64,000 nt of DNA from Henricia sp. BOLD:AAB3569. Its lineage: Eukaryota > Echinodermata > Asteroidea > Spinulosida > Echinasteridae. The stretch is taken from the NCBI GenBank assembly GCA_037783545.1, contig JBBELK010000062.1:682001-746000 (forward strand), written 5' to 3'. The first letter of the stretch is position 1, and each line of letters starts with the position of its first letter. Position numbers and translations under genes: made by a program. A model generated the notes under the pieces. It was not told where the DNA came from. It ran no database searches and saw only the letters and a program-made list of their open reading frames with translations. Positions 24,279-41,288 of the stretch are shown piece after piece.

Positions 24279-25673
24279 AACATCACAAACCGGCTCTTTT
24301 CAGAGCCACCACAACCTTCAAAAAGAGATATTTCGTTGAAGCCGTTTACTTAGCTTTTACTTGGGATACATTGGGATTAAGTTGGGATAAATTAAAGTAC
24401 AACATACAACTCCGGTGCAGTTATAAGAGGCATGTGTTTTGGGAAAAATTAATCCGTGTAAATTGGGCATTTGGGTGCCAAACTGTTAAATCTGTTAGAG
24501 AAAATGGTACTGAAGCAAGATCCTAGCCTGCGCGCACGCAATCTTAAGAATCTGCGGTGAACACGGGCGAAAGTTGCCCCAGTTAGACTTTGGGTGGAAG
24601 GATAAATGTGGGGCGTGACCGCAGCATGCAAGTAACTGTAGGGGCGTTCAAGATGCTCACACCGTGTAACAGGGGGTTTGCAACACCGGGGGAATCCCCA
24701 GAAGGTGCGAAACAAACGACACATGGTTTCGCATTGAATTATAAGAACACCGCTAAAAAATTAAGCCGGCGCCACGCAAAAATAGTTGCCTTAAAGTACC
24801 GCAATAAACTTTGTCAATGCCCACAGACATCTAATTATTAAGCCCTATTCCCTATGATTCTGTGTCATAAACCTGTGTTTTTCTTCGCACTCACGTCACG
24901 ATTCCAAACTGTATGCCAGGTTTTACTAGGTGACGTCATTACACCGAGCTTTACACCACCGGCAAGCTCGGGTAGTCACTATGAGCAACTAACAATGGAA
25001 ATTGGGCCCAATGGTTTGTGCCCAATTTCCATTGTTAGTTGCTCACAGTGAGTGGTGGCTGCCACCTGCAGTGGGCAGACTCGTGTATTACGTGATGGCT
25101 AAACGAACGCTCGGGTGTAAGAACGCCCCTTGTATGAAGCGCGCCACCACGGGTTTGGCGCGTAATTACGCTGGCCGGCCGGACTCGATTACACGAGCGT
25201 ACACTGACATGTCCACGCCCAAGTACACGGAAACTAAATTTTGAGAAATAATCATAAGATGTTTTTTTTTTTTCGAATTGTTTGCATAGGTTGAGCGGGG
25301 CAGGGCTTATGTGACGACCGACTTGTAAATTATTTCCCACGTTGCTTTAGATTGGGCGCTTTGGGGCTACAAAAATGAACTGAAATGGACATGAATCATT
25401 ATGGCTGACTCCAGGTTAACCTTTTGACGCTGGAAGACGTTTAATCACGCCAGGATTTCCGCGTCGATGTAGCAGAGGACTTAAATTTTGGCTCTTCGTA
25501 ATTAAATCTGAGCTCTTTGCACAATGAGCATAATATATAAAAGCAAAATAAATAAAATGTGTAAAAAGTCTGAAAATGATCAAGATAATTTATAAGGCAG
25601 ACAATCAAATCTCTTTCTTGAAATTGTTGTGGCTCTGAAAAGAGCCGTTTTTGGTTCGTTAGTAGGTCGACCC

Positions 25674-26072
<399 letters not shown>

Positions 26073-26339
26073 CTAATTTTCTTTGAGAAAGCGAATACCC
26101 CGACACGGTTGAACTACGCCTATTTGTAGCGTTTCCGGGATTTCGTCAATTGTCCAATCAGATCGTAACCCGTGCCATCACCCGATCAGCCAATAGAGAA
26201 AGCGCAGGAAATGCGCTAGTCGTGCGAATGCCGCGGGTGAATGCCTTTGTGGAGCTACCATTTGCATGAAGAAAAACTATATGAGTCGGCACTCTGCTGG
26301 TGTCATGGTACTCTGGTGATAAAGCCGAAAATCAAAAAC

Positions 26340-26708
26340 ATGGGACCCAAACCAAGCGGAAAGGGATCTAAAAAGGCTGGCATGGCCAAGGGAGCACCCC
26401 GCACCGACAAAAAGAGAAAGCGGCGTAGAAAGGAGAGCTACGGTCTTTACATTTACAAAGTCATGAAACAGGTCCACCCTGACACCAGCATCTCCAGCCG
26501 TGCCATGGGCATCATGAACAGCTTCGTCAATGACATCTTTGAGCGCATCGCAGCTGAGGGTTCCCGCCTGGCGCACTACAACAAAAAATCCACCATCTCC
26601 AGTCGGGAGGTGCAGACTGCCGTCCGTCTCCTACTACCTGGCGAGCTGGCCAAACACGCCGTTAGCGAAGGTACCAAGGCTGTCACCAAGTATACAACCT
26701 CAAAGTAG
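26340..26708 (+). CDS. H2B: Histone H2B (unit 11)
   Basis: Reference protein. Stem-loop at 26722-26737. Confidence 0.97.
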   Translation: MGPKPSGKGSKKAGMAKGAPRTDKKRKRRRKESYGLYIYKVMKQVHPDTSISSRAMGIMNSFVNDIFERIAAEGSRLAHYNKKSTISSREVQTAVRLLLPGELAKHAVSEGTKAVTKYTTSK

Positions 26709-28103
26709 AACATCACAAACCGGCTCTTTTCAGAGCCACCACAACCTTCAAAAAGAGATATTTCGTTGAAGCCGTTTACTTAGCTTTTACTTGGGATACA
26801 TTGGGATTAAGTTGGGATAAATTAAAGTACAACATACAACTCCGGTGCAGTTATAAGAGGCATGTGTTTTGGGAAAAATTAATCCGTGTAAATTGGGCAT
26901 TTGGGTGCCAAACTGTTAAATCTGTTAGAGAAAATGGTACTGAAGCAAGATCCTAGCCTGCGCGCACGCAATCTTAAGAATCTGCGGTGAACACGGGCGA
27001 AAGTTGCCCCAGTTAGACTTTGGGTGGAAGGATAAATGTGGGGCGTGACCGCAGCATGCAAGTAACTGTAGGGGCGTTCAAGATGCTCACACCGTGTAAC
27101 AGGGGGTTTGCAACACCGGGGGAATCCCCAGAAGGTGCGAAACAAACGACACATGGTTTCGCATTGAATTATAAGAACACCGCTAAAAAATTAAGCCGGC
27201 GCCACGCAAAAATAGTTGCCTTAAAGTACCGCAATAAACTTTGTCAATGCCCACAGACATCTAATTATTAAGCCCTATTCCCTATGATTCTGTGTCATAA
27301 ACCTGTGTTTTTCTTCGCACTCACGTCACGATTCCAAACTGTATGCCAGGTTTTACTAGGTGACGTCATTACACCGAGCTTTACACCACCGGCAAGCTCG
27401 GGTAGTCACTATGAGCAACTAACAATGGAAATTGGGCCCAATGGTTTGTGCCCAATTTCCATTGTTAGTTGCTCACAGTGAGTGGTGGCTGCCACCTGCA
27501 GTGGGCAGACTCGTGTATTACGTGATGGCTAAACGAACGCTCGGGTGTAAGAACGCCCCTTGTATGAAGCGCGCCACCACGGGTTTGGCGCGTAATTACG
27601 CTGGCCGGCCGGACTCGATTACACGAGCGTACACTGACATGTCCACGCCCAAGTACACGGAAACTAAATTTTGAGAAATAATCATAAGATGTTTTTTTTT
27701 TTTCCAATTGTTTGCATAGGTTGAGCGGGGCAGGGCTTATGTGACGACCGACTTGTAAATTATTTCCCACGTTGCTTTAGATTGGGCGCTTTGGGGCTAC
27801 AAAAATGAACTGAAATGGACATGAATCATTATGGCTGACTCCAGGTTAACCTTTTGACGCTGGAAGACGTTTAATCACGCCAGGATTTCCGCGTCGATGT
27901 AGCAGAGGACTTAAATTTTGGCTCTTCGTAATTAAATCTGAGCTCTTTGCACAATGAGCATAATATATAAAAGCAAAATAAATAAAATGTGTAAAAAGTC
28001 TGAAAATGATCAAGATAATTTATAAGGCAGACAATCAAATCTCTTTCTTGAAATTGTTGTGGCTCTGAAAAGAGCCGTTTTTGGTTCGTTAGTAGGTCGA
28101 CCC

Positions 28104-28502
<399 letters not shown>

Positions 28503-28769
28503 CTAATTTTCTTTGAGAAAGCGAATACCCCGACACGGTTGAACTACGCCTATTTGTAGCGTTTCCGGGATTTCGTCAATTGTCCAATCAGATCGTAACC
28601 CGTGCCATCACCCGATCAGCCAATAGAGAAAGCGCAGGAAATGCGCTAGTCGTGCGAATGCCGCGGGTGAATGCCTTTGTGGAGCTACCATTTGCATGAA
28701 GAAAAACTATATGAGTCGGCACTCTGCTGGTGTCATGGTACTCTGGTGATAAAGCCGAAAATCAAAAAC

Positions 28770-29138
28770 ATGGGACCCAAACCAAGCGGAAAGGGATCTA
28801 AAAAGGCTGGCATGGCCAAGGGAGCACCCCGCACCGACAAAAAGAGAAAGCGGCGTAGAAAGGAGAGCTACGGTCTTTACATTTACAAAGTCATGAAACA
28901 GGTCCACCCTGACACCAGCATCTCCAGCCGTGCCATGGGCATCATGAACAGCTTCGTCAATGACATCTTTGAGCGCATCGCAGCTGAGGGTTCCCGCCTG
29001 GCGCACTACAACAAAAAATCCACCATCTCCAGTCGGGAGGTGCAGACTGCCGTCCGTCTCCTACTACCTGGCGAGCTGGCCAAACACGCCGTTAGCGAAG
29101 GTACCAAGGCTGTCACCAAGTATACAACCTCAAAGTAG
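28770..29138 (+). CDS. H2B: Histone H2B (unit 12)
   Basis: Reference protein. Stem-loop at 29152-29167. Confidence 0.97.
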   Translation: MGPKPSGKGSKKAGMAKGAPRTDKKRKRRRKESYGLYIYKVMKQVHPDTSISSRAMGIMNSFVNDIFERIAAEGSRLAHYNKKSTISSREVQTAVRLLLPGELAKHAVSEGTKAVTKYTTSK

Positions 29139-30533
29139 AACATCACAAACCGGCTCTTTTCAGAGCCACCACAACCTTCAAAAAGAGATATTTCGTTGAA
29201 GCCGTTTACTTAGCTTTTACTTGGGATACATTGGGATTAAGTTGGGATAAATTAAAGTACAACATACAACTCCGGTGCAGTTATAAGAGGCATGTGTTTT
29301 GGGAAAAATTAATCCGTGTAAATTGGGCATTTGGGTGCCAAACTGTTAAATCTGTTAGAGAAAATGGTACTGAAGCAAGATCCTAGCCTGCGCGCACGCA
29401 ATCTTAAGAATCTGCGGTGAACACGGGCGAAAGTTGCCCCAGTTAGACTTTGGGTGGAAGGATAAATGTGGGGCGTGACCGCAGCATGCAAGTAACTGTA
29501 GGGGCGTTCAAGATGCTCACACCGTGTAACAGGGGGTTTGCAACACCGGGGGAATCCCCAGAAGGTGCGAAACAAACGACACATGGTTTCGCATTGAATT
29601 ATAAGAACACCGCTAAAAAATTAAGCCGGCGCCACGCAAAAATAGTTGCCTTAAAGTACCGCAATAAACTTTGTCAATGCCCACAGACATCTAATTATTA
29701 AGCCCTATTCCCTATGATTCTGTGTCATAAACCTGTGTTTTTCTTCGCACTCACGTCACGATTCCAAACTGTATGCCAGGTTTTACTAGGTGACGTCATT
29801 ACACCGAGCTTTACACCACCGGCAAGCTCGGGTAGTCACTATGAGCAACTAACAATGGAAATTGGGCCCAATGGTTTGTGCCCAATTTCCATTGTTAGTT
29901 GCTCACAGTGAGTGGTGGCTGCCACCTGCAGTGGGCAGACTCGTGTATTACGTGATGGCTAAACGAACGCTCGGGTGTAAGAACGCCCCTTGTATGAAGC
30001 GCGCCACCACGGGTTTGGCGCGTAATTACGCTGGCCGGCCGGACTCGATTACACGAGCGTACACTGACATGTCCACGCCCAAGTACACGGAAACTAAATT
30101 TTGAGAAATAATCATAAGATGTTTTTTTTTTTTCGAATTGTTTGCATAGGTTGAGCGGGGCAGGGCTTATGTGACGACCGACTTGTAAATTATTTCCCAC
30201 GTTGCTTTAGATTGGGCGCTTTGGGGCTACAAAAATGAACTGAAATGGACATGAATCATTATGGCTGACTCCAGGTTAACCTTTTGACGCTGGAAGACGT
30301 TTAATCACGCCAGGATTTCCGCGTCGATGTAGCAGAGGACTTAAATTTTGGCTCTTCGTAATTAAATCTGAGCTCTTTGCACAATGAGCATAATATATAA
30401 AAGCAAAATAAATAAAATGTGTAAAAAGTCTGAAAATGATCAAGATAATTTATAAGGCAGACAATCAAATCTCTTTCTTGAAATTGTTGTGGCTCTGAAA
30501 AGAGCCGTTTTTGGTTCGTTAGTAGGTCGACCC

Positions 30534-30932
<399 letters not shown>

Positions 30933-31199
30933 CTAATTTTCTTTGAGAAAGCGAATACCCCGACACGGTTGAACTACGCCTATTTGTAGCGTTTCCGGGA
31001 TTTCGTCAATTGTCCAATCAGATCGTAACCCGTGCCATCACCCGATCAGCCAATAGAGAAAGCGCAGGAAATGCGCTAGTCGTGCGAATGCCGCGGGTGA
31101 ATGCCTTTGTGGAGCTACCATTTGCATGAAGAAAAACTATATGAGTCGGCACTCTGCTGGTGTCATGGTACTCTGGTGATAAAGCCGAAAATCAAAAAC

Positions 31200-31568
31200 A
31201 TGGGACCCAAACCAAGCGGAAAGGGATCTAAAAAGGCTGGCATGGCCAAGGGAGCACCCCGCACCGACAAAAAGAGAAAGCGGCGTAGAAAGGAGAGCTA
31301 CGGTCTTTACATTTACAAAGTCATGAAACAGGTCCACCCTGACACCAGCATCTCCAGCCGTGCCATGGGCATCATGAACAGCTTCGTCAATGACATCTTT
31401 GAGCGCATCGCAGCTGAGGGTTCCCGCCTGGCGCACTACAACAAAAAATCCACCATCTCCAGTCGGGAGGTGCAGACTGCCGTCCGTCTCCTACTACCTG
31501 GCGAGCTGGCCAAACACGCCGTTAGCGAAGGTACCAAGGCTGTCACCAAGTATACAACCTCAAAGTAG
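31200..31568 (+). CDS. H2B: Histone H2B (unit 13)
   Basis: Reference protein. Stem-loop at 31582-31597. Confidence 0.97.
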   Translation: MGPKPSGKGSKKAGMAKGAPRTDKKRKRRRKESYGLYIYKVMKQVHPDTSISSRAMGIMNSFVNDIFERIAAEGSRLAHYNKKSTISSREVQTAVRLLLPGELAKHAVSEGTKAVTKYTTSK

Positions 31569-32963
31569 AACATCACAAACCGGCTCTTTTCAGAGCCACC
31601 ACAACCTTCAAAAAGAGATATTTCGTTGAAGCCGTTTACTTAGCTTTTACTTGGGATACATTGGGATTAAGTTGGGATAAATTAAAGTACAACATACAAC
31701 TCCGGTGCAGTTATAAGAGGCATGTGTTTTGGGAAAAATTAATCCGTGTAAATTGGGCATTTGGGTGCCAAACTGTTAAATCTGTTAGAGAAAATGGTAC
31801 TGAAGCAAGATCCTAGCCTGCGCGCACGCAATCTTAAGAATCTGCGGTGAACACGGGCGAAAGTTGCCCCAGTTAGACTTTGGGTGGAAGGATAAATGTG
31901 GGGCGTGACCGCAGCATGCAAGTAACTGTAGGGGCGTTCAAGATGCTCACACCGTGTAACAGGGGGTTTGCAACACCGGGGGAATCCCCAGAAGGTGCGA
32001 AACAAACGACACATGGTTTCGCATTGAATTATAAGAACACCGCTAAAAAATTAAGCCGGCGCCACGCAAAAATAGTTGCCTTAAAGTACCGCAATAAACT
32101 TTGTCAATGCCCACAGACATCTAATTATTAAGCCCTATTCCCTATGATTCTGTGTCATAAACCTGTGTTTTTCTTCGCACTCACGTCACGATTCCAAACT
32201 GTATGCCAGGTTTTACTAGGTGACGTCATTACACCGAGCTTTACACCACCGGCAAGCTCGGGTAGTCACTATGAGCAACTAACAATGGAAATTGGGCCCA
32301 ATGGTTTGTGCCCAATTTCCATTGTTAGTTGCTCACAGTGAGTGGTGGCTGCCACCTGCAGTGGGCAGACTCGTGTATTACGTGATGGCTAAACGAACGC
32401 TCGGGTGTAAGAACGCCCCTTGTATGAAGCGCGCCACCACGGGTTTGGCGCGTAATTACGCTGGCCGGCCGGACTCGATTACACGAGCGTACACTGACAT
32501 GTCCACGCCCAAGTACACGGAAACTAAATTTTGAGAAATAATCATAAGATGTTTTTTTTTTTTCGAATTGTTTGCATAGGTTGAGCGGGGCAGGGCTTAT
32601 GTGACGACCGACTTGTAAATTATTTCCCACGTTGCTTTAGATTGGGCGCTTTGGGGCTACAAAAATGAACTGAAATGGACATGAATCATTATGGCTGACT
32701 CCAGGTTAACCTTTTGACGCTGGAAGACGTTTAATCACGCCAGGATTTCCGCGTCGATGTAGCAGAGGACTTAAATTTTGGCTCTTCGTAATTAAATCTG
32801 AGCTCTTTGCACAATGAGCATAATATATAAAAGCAAAATAAATAAAATGTGTAAAAAGTCTGAAAATGATCAAGATAATTTATAAGGCAGACAATCAAAT
32901 CTCTTTCTTGAAATTGTTGTGGCTCTGAAAAGAGCCGTTTTTGGTTCGTTAGTAGGTCGACCC

Positions 32964-33362
<399 letters not shown>

Positions 33363-33629
33363 CTAATTTTCTTTGAGAAAGCGAATACCCCGACACGGTT
33401 GAACTACGCCTATTTGTAGCGTTTCCGGGATTTCGTCAATTGTCCAATCAGATCGTAACCCGTGCCATCACCCGATCAGCCAATAGAGAAAGCGCAGGAA
33501 ATGCGCTAGTCGTGCGAATGCCGCGGGTGAATGCCTTTGTGGAGCTACCATTTGCATGAAGAAAAACTATATGAGTCGGCACTCTGCTGGTGTCATGGTA
33601 CTCTGGTGATAAAGCCGAAAATCAAAAAC

Positions 33630-33998
33630 ATGGGACCCAAACCAAGCGGAAAGGGATCTAAAAAGGCTGGCATGGCCAAGGGAGCACCCCGCACCGACAA
33701 AAAGAGAAAGCGGCGTAGAAAGGAGAGCTACGGTCTTTACATTTACAAAGTCATGAAACAGGTCCACCCTGACACCAGCATCTCCAGCCGTGCCATGGGC
33801 ATCATGAACAGCTTCGTCAATGACATCTTTGAGCGCATCGCAGCTGAGGGTTCCCGCCTGGCGCACTACAACAAAAAATCCACCATCTCCAGTCGGGAGG
33901 TGCAGACTGCCGTCCGTCTCCTACTACCTGGCGAGCTGGCCAAACACGCCGTTAGCGAAGGTACCAAGGCTGTCACCAAGTATACAACCTCAAAGTAG
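33630..33998 (+). CDS. H2B: Histone H2B (unit 14)
   Basis: Reference protein. Stem-loop at 34012-34027. Confidence 0.97.
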   Translation: MGPKPSGKGSKKAGMAKGAPRTDKKRKRRRKESYGLYIYKVMKQVHPDTSISSRAMGIMNSFVNDIFERIAAEGSRLAHYNKKSTISSREVQTAVRLLLPGELAKHAVSEGTKAVTKYTTSK

Positions 33999-35393
33999 AA
34001 CATCACAAACCGGCTCTTTTCAGAGCCACCACAACCTTCAAAAAGAGATATTTCGTTGAAGCCGTTTACTTAGCTTTTACTTGGGATACATTGGGATTAA
34101 GTTGGGATAAATTAAAGTACAACATACAACTCCGGTGCAGTTATAAGAGGCATGTGTTTTGGGAAAAATTAATCCGTGTAAATTGGGCATTTGGGTGCCA
34201 AACTGTTAAATCTGTTAGAGAAAATGGTACTGAAGCAAGATCCTAGCCTGCGCGCACGCAATCTTAAGAATCTGCGGTGAACACGGGCGAAAGTTGCCCC
34301 AGTTAGACTTTGGGTGGAAGGATAAATGTGGGGCGTGACCGCAGCATGCAAGTAACTGTAGGGGCGTTCAAGATGCTCACACCGTGTAACAGGGGGTTTG
34401 CAACACCGGGGGAATCCCCAGAAGGTGCGAAACAAACGACACATGGTTTCGCATTGAATTATAAGAACACCGCTAAAAAATTAAGCCGGCGCCACGCAAA
34501 AATAGTTGCCTTAAAGTACCGCAATAAACTTTGTCAATGCCCACAGACATCTAATTATTAAGCCCTATTCCCTATGATTCTGTGTCATAAACCTGTGTTT
34601 TTCTTCGCACTCACGTCACGATTCCAAACTGTATGCCAGGTTTTACTAGGTGACGTCATTACACCGAGCTTTACACCACCGGCAAGCTCGGGTAGTCACT
34701 ATGAGCAACTAACAATGGAAATTGGGCCCAATGGTTTGTGCCCAATTTCCATTGTTAGTTGCTCACAGTGAGTGGTGGCTGCCACCTGCAGTGGGCAGAC
34801 TCGTGTATTACGTGATGGCTAAACGAACGCTCGGGTGTAAGAACGCCCCTTGTATGAAGCGCGCCACCACGGGTTTGGCGCGTAATTACGCTGGCCGGCC
34901 GGACTCGATTACACGAGCGTACACTGACATGTCCACGCCCAAGTACACGGAAACTAAATTTTGAGAAATAATCATAAGATGTTTTTTTTTTTTCGAATTG
35001 TTTGCATAGGTTGAGCGGGGCAGGGCTTATGTGACGACCGACTTGTAAATTATTTCCCACGTTGCTTTAGATTGGGCGCTTTGGGGCTACAAAAATGAAC
35101 TGAAATGGACATGAATCATTATGGCTGACTCCAGGTTAACCTTTTGACGCTGGAAGACGTTTAATCACGCCAGGATTTCCGCGTCGATGTAGCAGAGGAC
35201 TTAAATTTTGGCTCTTCGTAATTAAATCTGAGCTCTTTGCACAATGAGCATAATATATAAAAGCAAAATAAATAAAATGTGTAAAAAGTCTGAAAATGAT
35301 CAAGATAATTTATAAGGCAGACAATCAAATCTCTTTCTTGAAATTGTTGTGGCTCTGAAAAGAGCCGTTTTTGGTTCGTTAGTAGGTCGACCC

Positions 35394-35792
<399 letters not shown>

Positions 35793-36059
35793 CTAATTTT
35801 CTTTGAGAAAGCGAATACCCCGACACGGTTGAACTACGCCTATTTGTAGCGTTTCCGGGATTTCGTCAATTGTCCAATCAGATCGTAACCCGTGCCATCA
35901 CCCGATCAGCCAATAGAGAAAGCGCAGGAAATGCGCTAGTCGTGCGAATGCCGCGGGTGAATGCCTTTGTGGAGCTACCATTTGCATGAAGAAAAACTAT
36001 ATGAGTCGGCACTCTGCTGGTGTCATGGTACTCTGGTGATAAAGCCGAAAATCAAAAAC

Positions 36060-36428
36060 ATGGGACCCAAACCAAGCGGAAAGGGATCTAAAAAGGCTGG
36101 CATGGCCAAGGGAGCACCCCGCACCGACAAAAAGAGAAAGCGGCGTAGAAAGGAGAGCTACGGTCTTTACATTTACAAAGTCATGAAACAGGTCCACCCT
36201 GACACCAGCATCTCCAGCCGTGCCATGGGCATCATGAACAGCTTCGTCAATGACATCTTTGAGCGCATCGCAGCTGAGGGTTCCCGCCTGGCGCACTACA
36301 ACAAAAAATCCACCATCTCCAGTCGGGAGGTGCAGACTGCCGTCCGTCTCCTACTACCTGGCGAGCTGGCCAAACACGCCGTTAGCGAAGGTACCAAGGC
36401 TGTCACCAAGTATACAACCTCAAAGTAG
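36060..36428 (+). CDS. H2B: Histone H2B (unit 15)
   Basis: Reference protein. Stem-loop at 36442-36457. Confidence 0.97.
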   Translation: MGPKPSGKGSKKAGMAKGAPRTDKKRKRRRKESYGLYIYKVMKQVHPDTSISSRAMGIMNSFVNDIFERIAAEGSRLAHYNKKSTISSREVQTAVRLLLPGELAKHAVSEGTKAVTKYTTSK

Positions 36429-37823
36429 AACATCACAAACCGGCTCTTTTCAGAGCCACCACAACCTTCAAAAAGAGATATTTCGTTGAAGCCGTTTACT
36501 TAGCTTTTACTTGGGATACATTGGGATTAAGTTGGGATAAATTAAAGTACAACATACAACTCCGGTGCAGTTATAAGAGGCATGTGTTTTGGGAAAAATT
36601 AATCCGTGTAAATTGGGCATTTGGGTGCCAAACTGTTAAATCTGTTAGAGAAAATGGTACTGAAGCAAGATCCTAGCCTGCGCGCACGCAATCTTAAGAA
36701 TCTGCGGTGAACACGGGCGAAAGTTGCCCCAGTTAGACTTTGGGTGGAAGGATAAATGTGGGGCGTGACCGCAGCATGCAAGTAACTGTAGGGGCGTTCA
36801 AGATGCTCACACCGTGTAACAGGGGGTTTGCAACACCGGGGGAATCCCCAGAAGGTGCGAAACAAACGACACATGGTTTCGCATTGAATTATAAGAACAC
36901 CGCTAAAAAATTAAGCCGGCGCCACGCAAAAATAGTTGCCTTAAAGTACCGCAATAAACTTTGTCAATGCCCACAGACATCTAATTATTAAGCCCTATTC
37001 CCTATGATTCTGTGTCATAAACCTGTGTTTTTCTTCGCACTCACGTCACGATTCCAAACTGTATGCCAGGTTTTACTAGGTGACGTCATTACACCGAGCT
37101 TTACACCACCGGCAAGCTCGGGTAGTCACTATGAGCAACTAACAATGGAAATTGGGCCCAATGGTTTGTGCCCAATTTCCATTGTTAGTTGCTCACAGTG
37201 AGTGGTGGCTGCCACCTGCAGTGGGCAGACTCGTGTATTACGTGATGGCTAAACGAACGCTCGGGTGTAAGAACGCCCCTTGTATGAAGCGCGCCACCAC
37301 GGGTTTGGCGCGTAATTACGCTGGCCGGCCGGACTCGATTACACGAGCGTACACTGACATGTCCACGCCCAAGTACACGGAAACTAAATTTTGAGAAATA
37401 ATCATAAGATGTTTTTTTTTTTTCGAATTGTTTGCATAGGTTGAGCGGGGCAGGGCTTATGTGACGACCGACTTGTAAATTATTTCCCACGTTGCTTTAG
37501 ATTGGGCGCTTTGGGGCTACAAAAATGAACTGAAATGGACATGAATCATTATGGCTGACTCCAGGTTAACCTTTTGACGCTGGAAGACGTTTAATCACGC
37601 CAGGATTTCCGCGTCGATGTAGCAGAGGACTTAAATTTTGGCTCTTCGTAATTAAATCTGAGCTCTTTGCACAATGAGCATAATATATAAAAGCAAAATA
37701 AATAAAATGTGTAAAAAGTCTGAAAATGATCAAGATAATTTATAAGGCAGACAATCAAATCTCTTTCTTGAAATTGTTGTGGCTCTGAAAAGAGCCGTTT
37801 TTGGTTCGTTAGTAGGTCGACCC

Positions 37824-38222
<399 letters not shown>

Positions 38223-38489
38223 CTAATTTTCTTTGAGAAAGCGAATACCCCGACACGGTTGAACTACGCCTATTTGTAGCGTTTCCGGGATTTCGTCAAT
38301 TGTCCAATCAGATCGTAACCCGTGCCATCACCCGATCAGCCAATAGAGAAAGCGCAGGAAATGCGCTAGTCGTGCGAATGCCGCGGGTGAATGCCTTTGT
38401 GGAGCTACCATTTGCATGAAGAAAAACTATATGAGTCGGCACTCTGCTGGTGTCATGGTACTCTGGTGATAAAGCCGAAAATCAAAAAC

Positions 38490-38858
38490 ATGGGACCCAA
38501 ACCAAGCGGAAAGGGATCTAAAAAGGCTGGCATGGCCAAGGGAGCACCCCGCACCGACAAAAAGAGAAAGCGGCGTAGAAAGGAGAGCTACGGTCTTTAC
38601 ATTTACAAAGTCATGAAACAGGTCCACCCTGACACCAGCATCTCCAGCCGTGCCATGGGCATCATGAACAGCTTCGTCAATGACATCTTTGAGCGCATCG
38701 CAGCTGAGGGTTCCCGCCTGGCGCACTACAACAAAAAATCCACCATCTCCAGTCGGGAGGTGCAGACTGCCGTCCGTCTCCTACTACCTGGCGAGCTGGC
38801 CAAACACGCCGTTAGCGAAGGTACCAAGGCTGTCACCAAGTATACAACCTCAAAGTAG
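38490..38858 (+). CDS. H2B: Histone H2B (unit 16)
   Basis: Reference protein. Stem-loop at 38872-38887. Confidence 0.97.
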   Translation: MGPKPSGKGSKKAGMAKGAPRTDKKRKRRRKESYGLYIYKVMKQVHPDTSISSRAMGIMNSFVNDIFERIAAEGSRLAHYNKKSTISSREVQTAVRLLLPGELAKHAVSEGTKAVTKYTTSK

Positions 38859-40253
38859 AACATCACAAACCGGCTCTTTTCAGAGCCACCACAACCTTCA
38901 AAAAGAGATATTTCGTTGAAGCCGTTTACTTAGCTTTTACTTGGGATACATTGGGATTAAGTTGGGATAAATTAAAGTACAACATACAACTCCGGTGCAG
39001 TTATAAGAGGCATGTGTTTTGGGAAAAATTAATCCGTGTAAATTGGGCATTTGGGTGCCAAACTGTTAAATCTGTTAGAGAAAATGGTACTGAAGCAAGA
39101 TCCTAGCCTGCGCGCACGCAATCTTAAGAATCTGCGGTGAACACGGGCGAAAGTTGCCCCAGTTAGACTTTGGGTGGAAGGATAAATGTGGGGCGTGACC
39201 GCAGCATGCAAGTAACTGTAGGGGCGTTCAAGATGCTCACACCGTGTAACAGGGGGTTTGCAACACCGGGGGAATCCCCAGAAGGTGCGAAACAAACGAC
39301 ACATGGTTTCGCATTGAATTATAAGAACACCGCTAAAAAATTAAGCCGGCGCCACGCAAAAATAGTTGCCTTAAAGTACCGCAATAAACTTTGTCAATGC
39401 CCACAGACATCTAATTATTAAGCCCTATTCCCTATGATTCTGTGTCATAAACCTGTGTTTTTCTTCGCACTCACGTCACGATTCCAAACTGTATGCCAGG
39501 TTTTACTAGGTGACGTCATTACACCGAGCTTTACACCACCGGCAAGCTCGGGTAGTCACTATGAGCAACTAACAATGGAAATTGGGCCCAATGGTTTGTG
39601 CCCAATTTCCATTGTTAGTTGCTCACAGTGAGTGGTGGCTGCCACCTGCAGTGGGCAGACTCGTGTATTACGTGATGGCTAAACGAACGCTCGGGTGTAA
39701 GAACGCCCCTTGTATGAAGCGCGCCACCACGGGTTTGGCGCGTAATTACGCTGGCCGGCCGGACTCGATTACACGAGCGTACACTGACATGTCCACGCCC
39801 AAGTACACGGAAACTAAATTTTGAGAAATAATCATAAGATGTTTTTTTTTTTTCGAATTGTTTGCATAGGTTGAGCGGGGCAGGGCTTATGTGACGACCG
39901 ACTTGTAAATTATTTCCCACGTTGCTTTAGATTGGGCGCTTTGGGGCTACAAAAATGAACTGAAATGGACATGAATCATTATGGCTGACTCCAGGTTAAC
40001 CTTTTGACGCTGGAAGACGTTTAATCACGCCAGGATTTCCGCGTCGATGTAGCAGAGGACTTAAATTTTGGCTCTTCGTAATTAAATCTGAGCTCTTTGC
40101 ACAATGAGCATAATATATAAAAGCAAAATAAATAAAATGTGTAAAAAGTCTGAAAATGATCAAGATAATTTATAAGGCAGACAATCAAATCTCTTTCTTG
40201 AAATTGTTGTGGCTCTGAAAAGAGCCGTTTTTGGTTCGTTAGTAGGTCGACCC

Positions 40254-40652
<399 letters not shown>

Positions 40653-40919
40653 CTAATTTTCTTTGAGAAAGCGAATACCCCGACACGGTTGAACTACGCC
40701 TATTTGTAGCGTTTCCGGGATTTCGTCAATTGTCCAATCAGATCGTAACCCGTGCCATCACCCGATCAGCCAATAGAGAAAGCGCAGGAAATGCGCTAGT
40801 CGTGCGAATGCCGCGGGTGAATGCCTTTGTGGAGCTACCATTTGCATGAAGAAAAACTATATGAGTCGGCACTCTGCTGGTGTCATGGTACTCTGGTGAT
40901 AAAGCCGAAAATCAAAAAC

Positions 40920-41288
40920 ATGGGACCCAAACCAAGCGGAAAGGGATCTAAAAAGGCTGGCATGGCCAAGGGAGCACCCCGCACCGACAAAAAGAGAAAG
41001 CGGCGTAGAAAGGAGAGCTACGGTCTTTACATTTACAAAGTCATGAAACAGGTCCACCCTGACACCAGCATCTCCAGCCGTGCCATGGGCATCATGAACA
41101 GCTTCGTCAATGACATCTTTGAGCGCATCGCAGCTGAGGGTTCCCGCCTGGCGCACTACAACAAAAAATCCACCATCTCCAGTCGGGAGGTGCAGACTGC
41201 CGTCCGTCTCCTACTACCTGGCGAGCTGGCCAAACACGCCGTTAGCGAAGGTACCAAGGCTGTCACCAAGTATACAACCTCAAAGTAG
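40920..41288 (+). CDS. H2B: Histone H2B (unit 17)
   Basis: Reference protein. Stem-loop at 41302-41317. Confidence 0.97.
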   Translation: MGPKPSGKGSKKAGMAKGAPRTDKKRKRRRKESYGLYIYKVMKQVHPDTSISSRAMGIMNSFVNDIFERIAAEGSRLAHYNKKSTISSREVQTAVRLLLPGELAKHAVSEGTKAVTKYTTSK